Numbered from the stretch's first letter, positions 13,701 through 21,297 are shown. The stretch: DNA of 24,946 bases from an uncultured Kiritimatiellota bacterium (GCA_934667425.1 CAKULV010000045.1:1-24946), one strand, 5' to 3'. Program-made: numbers and translations. Notes: generated by a model from the letters alone, not told the origin.

Positions 13701-16166
13701 ATTCCCCGTCCAGAACGGCGCTATCGCAAGCGCGGCATCCGAGACGTACGGGCCGGACATGTCCTGCGGCGGTGCATCCACGACGTCTCCGACTCCGTGC
13801 CGGTCAGTCTCCAGGAGGATGAGCCCGTTCCACTGGCACATGGCGTCAAGCGCGGCCTCGTCCCCTACCGTCAGCGGCCTCCCGAACTCAAACAGGTGCG
13901 CCGGCATGCCCTCTATCGGCTCTAGAGCCACCTCCGTCCATCCGCCCTCGACGGAGGCCCATCCCCCTGCGACCGTGCGGACAGCCTGCGGCCACCCGGC
14001 CTCGTCACCGTCGGGGATGCCGTCGCCATCGCTGTCCGCATCCGACGGGTCGGTGTCCAGCGCGTACTCTTCCGCATTCGGGAGCCCGTCGCCATCAGTG
14101 TCCACGAGGAGCGGCGAGGTCCCGAGCATGAACTCCAGCGAGTTGGAGAGTCCGTCGCCGTCGGCGTCCGACGTGGCGTCGGAACGGGAGGCAGGGTCGA
14201 GACCGTGGCGGACCTCCCAGACGTCAGGCATCCCGTCGCCGTCGGTATCCGCCTTGAACGGGCTTGCGCCAGACGAAACCTCTTCACCGTCCTCCAGCCC
14301 ATCGCCGTCCGTGTCAGGGTTCAGCGGATCGGTGCCTAACGAGAGTTCGTCGCCATCAGACAGGCCATCCCCGTCCGTATCCGCGACGCACGGGTTCGTG
14401 CCTATGCGACGAAACTCCGTCGGGTCGTCCAGCCCATCCCCGTCGGTGTCGGCGCGTGCGGGGGACGTTCCAAGATTCTTAAACTCATCGAAATCGTCGA
14501 GACCGTCGCCGTCGGTATCTGAGAGGAGCGGCGACGAGCCAAGCGTCATCTCCAGCCCATCCGCCAGTCCGTCCCCGTCCGTATCGGCGACGAACGGATC
14601 GGAACCGGTCTCGACCTCCCAGCCGTCTGGTGCGCCGTCGCCGTCCGTGTCGGGGTCGTTTGGGACTGTCCCCAAGCGCAGCTCCGCCGCATCGTCAAGA
14701 CCATCTCCATCCGAGTCCGCCCGCGTTGGGTCTGTAGTCCCCGCAATCTCGTCCGCATCGGGAAGCCCGTCTCCGTCGGTGTCGGCAAGCAGCGGATTCG
14801 TCCCGTGAACGCATACCTCCGCGAAGTCGGAGAGGCCGTCTACATCCGTGTCAACTGCAAGCGGGTTCGTCCCAAGTGCCGCCTCTTCCCCGTCCAGAAG
14901 CCCGTCACCGTCCGTATCTGGATTCCATGGGTTCGTCCCCGCCGCAAGCTCTTCCGGGTCGGCGAACCCGTCGGAGTCGGAGTCCGCACGGTGCGGATCC
15001 GTCCCGTACACGAAAATCTCGTCGGCCGTCAAAAGCCCGTCGCCATCCGTGTCGGGGTTCACCGTGTCCTCGGCAACCAGCGGGTGGAACGAAAGCGACG
15101 TCACGTTCGCAGGAAGCCCGTCCATCGCCCATGCGAGACCAGCGAGGGACGCGCCGACGAGGACGTTCGAGACTGCGGCGGCCTCGGTGCCAAGGCTCGG
15201 AATGCCGTAGCGGTAGGCGAAGCGGCCATCCCCCCAGAACTCGGCCTGGAATGAGACGGGCTTTGACGCATCCCGCCCAAGGAATGCATTCTGCCACGTG
15301 AGGACGAGCGTGTTCGACGGCGTGATGCTGTGCCAGAAGCGCGAGGGGGCATGGGCTTCTGGCGCTGCGCCTGTGGAAGAATCGCCGGATACGGCGACGA
15401 GCGGCCAATTCGCCTCCGGGACGATGCCGAGCGTCGCCTTGAGCGGGAGAAAGGCGAGAGGGATGCGATTGTCTGCGCCCAGATCCGCACCCGCGCCGTC
15501 GTGGCCATCCGTGGATTGCGCCCCGGAAACGATGGCGGGGGATGCCTCCACCCATCCGCCGGAATGGACGCGAATGGAATCCACCTCGTCCGTGCCGAGC
15601 CTGAACGCCCAGTCGGCGAAAGCGAGGTACATCCAATCCTCCGCTGCGCCGAACGCCCGCCAATCTGCGCACACCTCCGCGCCTTCGGGCGGCGAAAAGC
15701 CAAACGTCTCGTTTGTGCCGATGCGCGTCAGCGCGAATCCACGCGCAAAATCATCGTCCGTCAGGGTGCGCGACTCCTCGGCTGATGGATTCGTGGCGAC
15801 GGCGCCCTCGCCGTCGCAGCTGTCCGTGCCACTCCCCCACCCTCTCCGTGCCTCCGCGTGAGTCTCTTTAACCTGTTCCATCCGTGCAGATTCGTGTCGA
15901 TTCGTGGACGCGCCATCCCGGACCAGAGCCCCTGCGTACCGCTCCTTGTACGCCCGTGTCACCGCGCCTTCGATGGCCGCGAACGCCATGCATGCGCCAA
16001 TGACGGTGACCGTAAGCCATCCATACCGCCTTGCCTTCGCCAGAACGCAGGCGGGGATGCGGCAGAGGCAACTGCCGACCATGGCGGCGGCAAGGCCGCA
16101 CAGCCCAACGCCGCAGACCCACAGCACTGTCTGCCCGAACATCTCCCTGATTGCCTGCGCATCCAT
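10740..16166 (-). CDS. giant envelope protein: two membrane segments, 20 TSP3-type Ca-binding repeats, C-terminal alpha/beta hydrolase
   Basis: About 1808 residues. ATG 16166 is preferred because GGGGGA lies 6 nt upstream; ATG 16172 (two codons longer) is possible, and the open frame to 16244 overlaps the previous gene. Residues 13-35 and about 48-66 are hydrophobic, so it is probably membrane anchored with the rest outside. Residues about 368-720 and 932-1025 contain 20 DxDxDGxxD repeats like thrombospondin type 3/calcium-binding stalks. The C-terminal part is an alpha/beta hydrolase: HFVFVHGYS (about 1432-1442), nucleophile S1531 in LLAHSLGN, and candidate His H1784 in WRHSDIKN; the acid residue is not clear. 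The fold suggests an ester or acyl hydrolase, substrate unknown. Second gene of a three-gene operon. Confidence 0.85.
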   Translation of the reverse strand: MDAQAIREMFGQTVLWVCGVGLCGLAAAMVGSCLCRIPACVLAKARRYGWLTVTVIGACMAFAAIEGAVTRAYKERYAGALVRDGASTNRHESARMEQVKETHAEARRGWGSGTDSCDGEGAVATNPSAEESRTLTDDDFARGFALTRIGTNETFGFSPPEGAEVCADWRAFGAAEDWMYLAFADWAFRLGTDEVDSIRVHSGGWVEASPAIVSGAQSTDGHDGAGADLGADNRIPLAFLPLKATLGIVPEANWPLVAVSGDSSTGAAPEAHAPSRFWHSITPSNTLVLTWQNAFLGRDASKPVSFQAEFWGDGRFAYRYGIPSLGTEAAAVSNVLVGASLAGLAWAMDGLPANVTSLSFHPLVAEDTVNPDTDGDGLLTADEIFVYGTDPHRADSDSDGFADPEELAAGTNPWNPDTDGDGLLDGEEAALGTNPLAVDTDVDGLSDFAEVCVHGTNPLLADTDGDGLPDADEIAGTTDPTRADSDGDGLDDAAELRLGTVPNDPDTDGDGAPDGWEVETGSDPFVADTDGDGLADGLEMTLGSSPLLSDTDGDGLDDFDEFKNLGTSPARADTDGDGLDDPTEFRRIGTNPCVADTDGDGLSDGDELSLGTDPLNPDTDGDGLEDGEEVSSGASPFKADTDGDGMPDVWEVRHGLDPASRSDATSDADGDGLSNSLEFMLGTSPLLVDTDGDGLPNAEEYALDTDPSDADSDGDGIPDGDEAGWPQAVRTVAGGWASVEGGWTEVALEPIEGMPAHLFEFGRPLTVGDEAALDAMCQWNGLILLETDRHGVGDVVDAPPQDMSGPYVSDAALAIAPFWTGNAADCPEPSIGVFMRGEGGNVAYAIQYGGDGVVPTQTTLTFTNGAYMAAEIVHGHFDVGAAQGYEASVGVQDAVGGRRWSADHGMCVPMAPSDAMRFVSGMGTDPAVAEGTVDTDGDGLPDALERQIGTDPSEPDTDGDGMHDGWEHSHGFNPKAHNGRDGDPLNDADADPDGDGLANREEADWGTDPHNDDTDGDGVPDGVEVEQSSDPADASDGGRPASRVPVAFTFGDPSGSHSEKYRLVVKPSKNPGGRKPASGEEPKAFDWVNAEYGECETKTAMLLRGWTYEVRMSHAGTDPDYDGSPRPDYDYWLSFSPPSCVGVVTNDPQRLFGENGNMGETFEAEGKVAEILVLDGCIVGDYDRIDGFSGYDLSRVYRNRPLRHWINDDDDEGNTNEGDGDIPGLLDPLGMDRSKLAIGVGREPDYFNNHVDGRCDVLDFMPVWIDVGRALKQLERTGDEIELTLLNDDGAVNVVWTSLSADGARRFLTEDIGGCGESLTQRLKDAKTIHVTEDEIRLPKKFVEAMRDDSAKGVILVEGRAVERSIPSASPLKLRCYRKPCTPGDGSHIFEMSLPLSISTVEDMFRWVDERWVCGDTNGVPSRMGLPWNNPDSECDGRHFVFVHGYSVSAQSARGWASEMFKRLWQSGSRAMFTAVDWYGDDSLGVVSFPPGHSDEAPNYYVNVEHAFATASRFVRDCAALEGQKVLLAHSLGNMLVSSAIKDHGLADYAKYYMLNAAVPMEAYDGGAYAAPMIDHDWRAVSNRVYSADWHQIFRVDDGRSRLTWRDRFRGIANAVNCYSTSEDTLGDAEMDEWLLGKRSRKKYWAMQEILKGTEYLPLAPDSYGLKCEGGWGYNPHYATNRFYVTWPNRRMTARFRKRIASLTDYDLMVHPVFRPFFEDGLFTTNAVSSEQVAPIRARILADGIPATSFAAGANPLDATVIGNINYATCKSGGWPRKDGSWRHSDIKNIAFRFNWKFFKKLVEGDSK
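13050..13375 (-). repeat. second block of TSP3-type coding repeats (4 units)
   Basis: Within the giant protein, four DxDGDG units (DTDGDGLPDALE, DTDGDGMHDGWE, DADPDGDGLANREE, DTDGDGVPDGVE) separated by spacers of the type xxxGTDP or GFNP. They are separated from the first block by a roughly 210-residue non-repeat domain. Confidence 0.85.
14005..15064 (-). repeat. main block of TSP3-type coding repeats (16 units, about 23 residues each)
   Basis: Sixteen units of the pattern DTDGDGLxDxxE followed by xxLGTxPxxx; the DNA shows this on the plus strand as recurring ccgtcgccgtccgtgtc-like words every 66-75 bp. Unit four has DTDVDG in place of DTDGDG. The Asp pattern matches Ca-binding thrombospondin type 3 repeats. 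Such arrays are prone to copy-number change and assembly collapse. Confidence 0.88.
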
Positions 16167-16172
16167 CGGCAT

Positions 16173-16178
16173 TCCCCC
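16173..16178 (-). promoter_or_regulatory. ribosome binding site deciding the start of the giant protein
   Basis: The minus strand reads GGGGGA, 6 nt before ATG 16166 and directly abutting ATG 16172. The spacing favours 16166. The site lies between the previous gene's stop (16182-16180) and the start, a gap of about 13 bp. Confidence 0.5.
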
Positions 16179-16179
16179 A

Positions 16180-16767
16180 TCACCGGACGGACAAGGCCAA
16201 CCCGCATGAGGAAAGCCTGCACTCGACCCACCCGGACGGGACATCCACCCCGCGCCGCGTCACCCGCGCGAGATTCCATCCGCGCCTGAGAAGCCAGTCG
16301 GGACGTTCATTGGCGAGACCGGAGAACGAAGGCTCTCCGCCACAGTCCAGCGAGATGCGTCTTGGCCGATAGTCGCCGTACGCCTCCACGTGGACGCGCA
16401 GCCCGCACTCGCCGCCGACGGGAACCGGACCGGAGAGGACGCGCCGCCAGCCACGCGCATCCTCGACGAAATAGCGGCCTGCCCTCCAGCCGTAGACGGT
16501 GTCGGTCTCCGAGGGATCGAGCACACCGTTCCCGTCCGCGTCACGCCCGAATGCGACCTGGAGGCAGTTCGATGGAGTCCCGGCGAGCGAAAGCGCAAGG
16601 TCGAACGCCTTACGGAGCCGGCCGCCATCACTGGTCCCGAAGGCGATGTTGGTGGACATCTCCGTGTCGGCATACGGGGATGCGCCCTGCGGAGGAAGGG
16701 CGAACGAACCCGCAACGGCACTCAAGCCCCCCAAAAGGACTGCGAAAATGGCAGGTGCTTGCTTCAT
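16180..16767 (-). CDS. small exported protein of unknown function with a calcium-loop-like motif
   Basis: A 195-residue protein with a clear signal peptide (MKQAPAIFAVLLGGLSAVAGSFA, cleavage near residue 23). The mature part contains NCLQVAFGRDADGNGVLDPSE (about 67-87), whose DADGNGVLD resembles an EF-hand or dockerin-like calcium loop, then GWRAGRYFVEDARGWRRV and a Cys-containing C-terminal half (GECGLRV, DCGGEPS, ECRLSSCG). I do not recognise a family. It is the first gene of the operon with the TSP3-hydrolase (about 13 bp apart) and the 356-residue exported protein, so an envelope function alongside them is inferred. No clear Shine-Dalgarno precedes ATG 16767; a strong extended -10 lies about 39 bp upstream. 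Confidence 0.75.
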   Translation of the reverse strand: MKQAPAIFAVLLGGLSAVAGSFALPPQGASPYADTEMSTNIAFGTSDGGRLRKAFDLALSLAGTPSNCLQVAFGRDADGNGVLDPSETDTVYGWRAGRYFVEDARGWRRVLSGPVPVGGECGLRVHVEAYGDYRPRRISLDCGGEPSFSGLANERPDWLLRRGWNLARVTRRGVDVPSGWVECRLSSCGLALSVR

Positions 16768-16805
16768 TTACACGGGAAGCATCAAAATTCAATGCAAGTA
16801 CGGCC

Positions 16806-16816
16806 ATTATACCACA
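16806..16816 (-). promoter_or_regulatory. promoter of the TSP3-hydrolase operon, extended -10 TGTGGTATAAT
   Basis: The minus strand 16816 to 16806 is TGTGGTATAAT, identical over 11 bp to the tRNA promoter core at 4161-4171. It lies 38 bp upstream of ATG 16767 and 30 bp beyond the stop of the GH2 gene. No consensus -35 is evident. Confidence 0.6.
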
Positions 16817-16846
16817 AACCGCTAAACAACGGCTTATTCATTTTCG

Positions 16847-19834
16847 TCAATGCTTCGGCGGCACAATGCGAATGCGCTCCACCCCAAGCGACGGGCCCGT
16901 CATCAGGTTGATCTCCACATCTATCTTGCCGTCAAGGAAGTCCTCGCGTATCACCGGGAGCGACACTGACATCTTCGCTCCTTTGTCGGATGCGAAAGGA
17001 GTCTCGAACGGATGTCCCTCAATGATTCCCCGCCCCGATGTCAGGCCCGCTTCGGGAAGGAAGAGGTCGATGATCACGTCACCGGTCGTGGGCGGCACCC
17101 CCGTGATTGTCTTCTTGAATTGACGGCCCGTCCATGACATCTTCTCGTCGTAGACGGCGCCTGACAGGTCTGCCGCCTTTGGCGCGGCGAACTCGTCGTC
17201 AAGCCACGTCTCCGGCAGCGCCATCGTACCCGGCGCGGCGGTTCCGCCCAAATAGCGCGCGACAGACGCCCTCAGCCTGCGGGCTTCCGGGGTCTTGGCC
17301 TCAAGGTCATAGCCGCACACGAAGAGCCTCCCCTTTCCGACAAGCGCCTCGAACATGGTCGCCGTCAAATCGGAGAAGTGGAAGTCGTTTACCGAAAGGG
17401 CGATCGGCCTGTAATCGGACGGAACGCCGCGAAGCGCATGGATCGTGGCCCCCTCGGACAGCGAATACCACTGCCAGTCCGTGAAATCATCCGTGACGAA
17501 TCCCGCAAGCGCAGGGTGAGACACGTCGAACCATGTGCCAAGGGCCGCCGACGTGGTGTTGGCAACCGGGAACCAGCGGGCGCTCCAGTAGACCGGCTTG
17601 AATTGGCCTTTCGCTGACTTGTGGCTTTCCCCTGTGTAGAGAACCGTCCGCCCTGCGGCAAGAGCCTTGCGCATCTCGCCGAGGTCGCGTGTGACAGTCA
17701 CGCCTTCCGGCCATTCGCTGGCCTCCTCCTTCGGATACACCCAGAAGTTCCACCTGTTTGTCCCGAAGCGAAGCTCCTGCTTTCCGCGCGTCATCGCATC
17801 CGTAAGCGGAATCTCAATGCCCCCTACCATGGCAAGCTCGCCGGGCGCAACCTCGTTCTCAACCGCAATCTCGCCGCTCTGCCCCACGATGGAGTATGGG
17901 ATGCGCGTACCCGCCGCGATCGGCTCCTGCTTCAGGTTGCGCACCTGCAGCTTGGCGCGGAAGGTATCGCCTACCTCATAGGTAAAGCGCGGGAACCGCG
18001 CCAGAAACGAGACCGGGCCCCATACAGTCGAAAAGGGAGGCAAATCCCTGAATCCTGGCTTGAGATGATAGAACGGGTCGCGCCAGCCTACAAGGGCCTC
18101 GGCCTGTCCGGTGTAGTCTTGAACATCAAGCAGCTGAAGCCCCGCGCACGAAGGGGTGCGAAGGAAACTCTCCACCTCCTCCTTGTAGAGGAGGCGATTC
18201 AGCTTGGCGGAAGCCGCATGGTATTCGCCCTGGAACCGGATGGTGCCCTTCCTTGCCGCCGTATCGCGGTGACGCGACAGGTTCCACGGACGCATGGTCC
18301 CTGTGAACTGCGAGAGAAGCTCGTCCCAGATGGGATACACGGGCCATTGCCCGATCTCGTGCGCGACAACCGGCACCTTCGCCGCGCCATAGAGCTCTTC
18401 GTAGTCCCAATCCGTTCGCGGGAGCAGCCTCTCGCGGGCGAGGCCCTTCCCCAGCACCTTGTGGGACAGCAGGAAGTCGTCCGCGCCACTCAGGTCTCGT
18501 GCGGACGACGCATAGTAGAGATGGCGTGGATCGTGCCGCCGCACTTCGCGGATCATGTCCCCCATGACAGGGAAATTAGAGCTGCCAAGCTCGTTGCCGA
18601 TGGAAAGCGACAGGAACGACGGCGAATCGCCGTATGCATCGACGATCGCCCGCAACTCGCGCCGCACGAAACCGTCCACGGGCTTGCCGTTGCCGACCTC
18701 GTCTCCATCGCTCATCCATGAGTCGGTCCATATCCCCGCCTCCGGCTGGAGCATCACCCCCAGCTCGTCGGCGGCATCGAATGCCGCCTTGGGCGGACAC
18801 CACGTATGGAACCGGATCGTGTCGACGCCGTCCTCGTCGCGCAGCGGCTTCAGCATCCTCGCCCATTCGCCCTTGGACATCCACGGTATTCCGTCCTTGG
18901 CGAAATTCGCGTTCTCTACGTTCCCTCTAGTGAATATCCTGTTTCCGTTGAGCGTAATGGAATGCCCCTTCACGCCCCACGTGCGGAATCCGAAGCGGAT
19001 GCGCCGCGTGAACCCTGCCGCCTGATCGGTCAGAGAAAGGACGTAAAGCGGCGGCTTGGGGACGTTGCCCCATGCGTCCGGTTCGGACGCAAGCGAGAGC
19101 GAAAGCATCTTGCGATCCGGCGCGAACGGCGACGGCCCTTCCGAAACCGACAACACGCCAAGCCCGGCAATCGACACCGTATCCAGGTTTGCCGTGAAAC
19201 CGGTCGGCACCTCGACGCGCAAGGCACGCTTGGCGGGCGCGTCCGCAAACACGCGCGCGGCCCGCAGCGGATGCGCCCTGCGCAGGGACACGTCGCCAAG
19301 GACTCCATTCCAGATCGCCTGCATGTTTGGCCCGTATGCGTGTCCCTGCCGGGAGAAGCCGTAGAAGCACGAATTGTCGATCTCGATGCGCAGCTCGTGC
19401 TTTCCGGGCGTCGGGGCGGGGATCGGATGCACGTGCGGTGTGGCGAGCGAATCGCGGACGCCAAGCGACACGCCATCCCAGAACGCCTCGCTCTTCCACA
19501 TCACGCGCTCGAGGAAGAGTTCGAGGGGGTGTTTGCAATCGGCTTCCGACAACACGACCGTCCGCCGCCATACCGCCTTGCCGACATATTGCCATTCCTG
19601 CACCAGGGCCTCAGACTGCGGCAAATCCATCGTCACCTGGAAGTCGCGCTCGGTCCAGCGGCGTCCAAGGCCAGCTGCGGCCAGCGTCCCCGGCAACGTG
19701 GCCGAGCCATTGAAGTTCGTCCCCGACACCTGCCATTTCCCGGCAAGGTCGATGTCGGCAAAAGACGCCAGCGTCAATGCCGCAAAGGCCATCGCAACCG
19801 CCCTCGCCACGACAATTCCGAATCCACTACGCAT
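16847..19834 (-). CDS. exported glycoside hydrolase family 2 enzyme
   Basis: A 995-residue protein. ATG 19834 is chosen because AAGAAGGAG sits 7 nt upstream and it begins a signal peptide (MRSGFGIVVARAVAMAFAAL, to about residue 25); an in-frame ATG at 19867 abuts the permease stop but lacks a site. The order is GH2 sugar-binding sandwich (about 27-200), Ig-like domain (about 200-300), then a TIM barrel with RFHTWCPP, acid/base E415 in SIGNELG and nucleophile E493 in VVAHEIGQWP. GH2 enzymes are retaining beta-galactosidases, mannosidases or glucuronidases; the subtype is not clear. After about residue 590 come a further Ig-like segment and a C-terminal domain (LFVCGYDLE region) like the amidotransferase-fold domain attached to some GH2 proteins. 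It lies 33 bp after the sugar permease gene. Confidence 0.88.
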   Translation of the reverse strand: MRSGFGIVVARAVAMAFAALTLASFADIDLAGKWQVSGTNFNGSATLPGTLAAAGLGRRWTERDFQVTMDLPQSEALVQEWQYVGKAVWRRTVVLSEADCKHPLELFLERVMWKSEAFWDGVSLGVRDSLATPHVHPIPAPTPGKHELRIEIDNSCFYGFSRQGHAYGPNMQAIWNGVLGDVSLRRAHPLRAARVFADAPAKRALRVEVPTGFTANLDTVSIAGLGVLSVSEGPSPFAPDRKMLSLSLASEPDAWGNVPKPPLYVLSLTDQAAGFTRRIRFGFRTWGVKGHSITLNGNRIFTRGNVENANFAKDGIPWMSKGEWARMLKPLRDEDGVDTIRFHTWCPPKAAFDAADELGVMLQPEAGIWTDSWMSDGDEVGNGKPVDGFVRRELRAIVDAYGDSPSFLSLSIGNELGSSNFPVMGDMIREVRRHDPRHLYYASSARDLSGADDFLLSHKVLGKGLARERLLPRTDWDYEELYGAAKVPVVAHEIGQWPVYPIWDELLSQFTGTMRPWNLSRHRDTAARKGTIRFQGEYHAASAKLNRLLYKEEVESFLRTPSCAGLQLLDVQDYTGQAEALVGWRDPFYHLKPGFRDLPPFSTVWGPVSFLARFPRFTYEVGDTFRAKLQVRNLKQEPIAAGTRIPYSIVGQSGEIAVENEVAPGELAMVGGIEIPLTDAMTRGKQELRFGTNRWNFWVYPKEEASEWPEGVTVTRDLGEMRKALAAGRTVLYTGESHKSAKGQFKPVYWSARWFPVANTTSAALGTWFDVSHPALAGFVTDDFTDWQWYSLSEGATIHALRGVPSDYRPIALSVNDFHFSDLTATMFEALVGKGRLFVCGYDLEAKTPEARRLRASVARYLGGTAAPGTMALPETWLDDEFAAPKAADLSGAVYDEKMSWTGRQFKKTITGVPPTTGDVIIDLFLPEAGLTSGRGIIEGHPFETPFASDKGAKMSVSLPVIREDFLDGKIDVEINLMTGPSLGVERIRIVPPKH

Positions 19835-19841
19835 ATCGCAT

Positions 19842-19850
19842 CTCCTTCTT
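19842..19850 (-). promoter_or_regulatory. ribosome binding site deciding the GH2 start
   Basis: The minus strand reads AAGAAGGAG, 7 nt before ATG 19834. Its strength and spacing support this start over ATG 19867. Confidence 0.7.
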
Positions 19851-19867
19851 GCGGGTCGCGCCCACAT

Positions 19868-21268
19868 TCACTTCATGCTCGGCAGGACCATGCCTCGCAG
19901 GATGACCTTCTGACACAGCAGGAACACGAGTGCGGTGGGGATGGACACCATGACGAACCCGGCCATCACGCACCATGGCTGCCCCGCCATCTCCTGACTC
20001 ATCTGGTACATCCAGACCGCGATGGTCCACTTGGACTCCTTCTGGCACACGAGGAACGCCCACTCCCACGAGTTGTACGCCGCCACGAAATGGTTCAGCG
20101 CATTCACCGCGAGGATCGGCGTGGTCATCGGGAGCGTTATCTTCGTGAACACCGTCCACTCCCCTGCGCCGTCGATTGAGGCCGCCTCGTAGAGCTCACG
20201 GGGGAGTGCGTCAAAGAAGCCCTTCAGTATGAAGATGCTCATTCCGCTCGCCACCGTCGGCAGCACCAGGGCCGCGAGCGTGTTTACGAGCCCAAGGTCG
20301 CGGATTAGGAGAAAGCCGGGGATCGCGGTCACCGCCGCCGGGAACGCCATCGTGGCAAGGAGGAAAAGTATTATCCCCTCCGCGCATCTCATCCTGAAGC
20401 GAGACAGCGCATATGCGGCGAGAGGATTCACGACAAGCGACGCCAGTACCGAGAACAGCACGAGCAGGATCGTGTTGCAGAACGCCTCGCCGCGCAAAAA
20501 CAGGTACTGCCCGACAAGCAGGTAGCTGCCAAACGCGCCGACAAGGAAATCACGCCGCCCATGCTCGACGAACTGCACCGCAATGGCCTTGCGCAGCCCG
20601 TCGCGGACCGGCGCCGTATCGGCGCCGGATGCCACGGCCGGAATCGTGCGGCACAGGTAGTCGCCTCGCTCCACCATGCGCTTGCGGTAGGAATCCTTGA
20701 ACCGGCACCACAGGTCGTACTTCTCGTCGCCAACCGGGGGAACCCACGCGGCGTCGGATACGGGAAGGTGCGCCTCGGCAAGGAACGAGGTGAGGAACGA
20801 TCCCGTGAACGGCTGGACGTCGCGCGGGTCGTAGTTGCATTCGGTGCGGTGTATGTCCCACGCGGCGGACACGTCGCGGTATTTCTCCGCCGCCTGCCTC
20901 CATTCCGCATAGACCGCCCGGTTCGTGAGCGGGTTGAGCAGGGAATCGGCAAACGCATCGATGCCGGCCTTGTCCTGCGCGACAGACTGCCATGTGCTCC
21001 ACGATTCAGGAGCCTCCGGGAACACGTCGTGCGGAAAGCGCGGGAAATACGTCGCGATCGACCGCATGAACCTGTCGTTGCGGTTCCACAGCGCGCGAAG
21101 CACCGGGGCGTGGCGGGCATAGTCGTAGTTCGAGCTGAAGCTCGAGGAGAGCATCACCATGAACGGAAGCACCATGGTGATGCCGCCCAGGGTCAGCAGA
21201 GCATAGACCGCCGCCAGGAAGAGCCTGCCCTTCCATGTCCTCCGCTCTGCCGGCAAAAGCGCAGCCAT
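19868..21268 (-). CDS. carbohydrate ABC transporter permease (MalG type) with large extracytoplasmic insertion
   Basis: A 466-residue membrane protein, about 170 residues longer than usual MalG-type permeases. TM1 is about 16-40. Residues about 41-262 are a hydrophilic, mostly charged and aromatic domain (WSTWQSV, YDPRDVQPF, DEKYDLWCRF) that must lie outside the membrane. The remaining helices follow, with the EAA loop EAASIDGAGEWTVFTKITLP (361-380) that docks on the ATPase. The C-terminal LRGMVLPSMK matches the MalG-like end. The partner permease and binding protein are not in the window; the MalK-type ATPase at 3100-4125 could be the motor. It lies 29 bp downstream of hom and just before a GH2 gene, suggesting uptake of sugars released by that enzyme. 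No clear ribosome site. Confidence 0.88.
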   Translation of the reverse strand: MAALLPAERRTWKGRLFLAAVYALLTLGGITMVLPFMVMLSSSFSSNYDYARHAPVLRALWNRNDRFMRSIATYFPRFPHDVFPEAPESWSTWQSVAQDKAGIDAFADSLLNPLTNRAVYAEWRQAAEKYRDVSAAWDIHRTECNYDPRDVQPFTGSFLTSFLAEAHLPVSDAAWVPPVGDEKYDLWCRFKDSYRKRMVERGDYLCRTIPAVASGADTAPVRDGLRKAIAVQFVEHGRRDFLVGAFGSYLLVGQYLFLRGEAFCNTILLVLFSVLASLVVNPLAAYALSRFRMRCAEGIILFLLATMAFPAAVTAIPGFLLIRDLGLVNTLAALVLPTVASGMSIFILKGFFDALPRELYEAASIDGAGEWTVFTKITLPMTTPILAVNALNHFVAAYNSWEWAFLVCQKESKWTIAVWMYQMSQEMAGQPWCVMAGFVMVSIPTALVFLLCQKVILRGMVLPSMK

Positions 21269-21297
21269 CGGTGGTGCGGCTACCGCCCAAGGCGGAA

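Noticed and set aside
11835..14808. Long plus-strand open frames (543 and 414 residues) opposite the giant protein
   Set aside because: They are antisense to the TSP3 repeat region; one is a Ser-Pro-rich low-complexity mirror of the repeat codons, and the coding signal is clearly on the minus strand.
16818..16836. Weak inverted repeat downstream of GH2 as an intrinsic terminator
   Set aside because: Pairing is about three to five bases with a bulge and no clear T-tract, and it overlaps the upstream part of the next promoter.
21283..21295. Hairpin CCGCC-CAA-GGCGG between hom and the permease as a terminator
   Set aside because: The stem is only 5 bp with no T-tract; it may be chance in GC-rich DNA.
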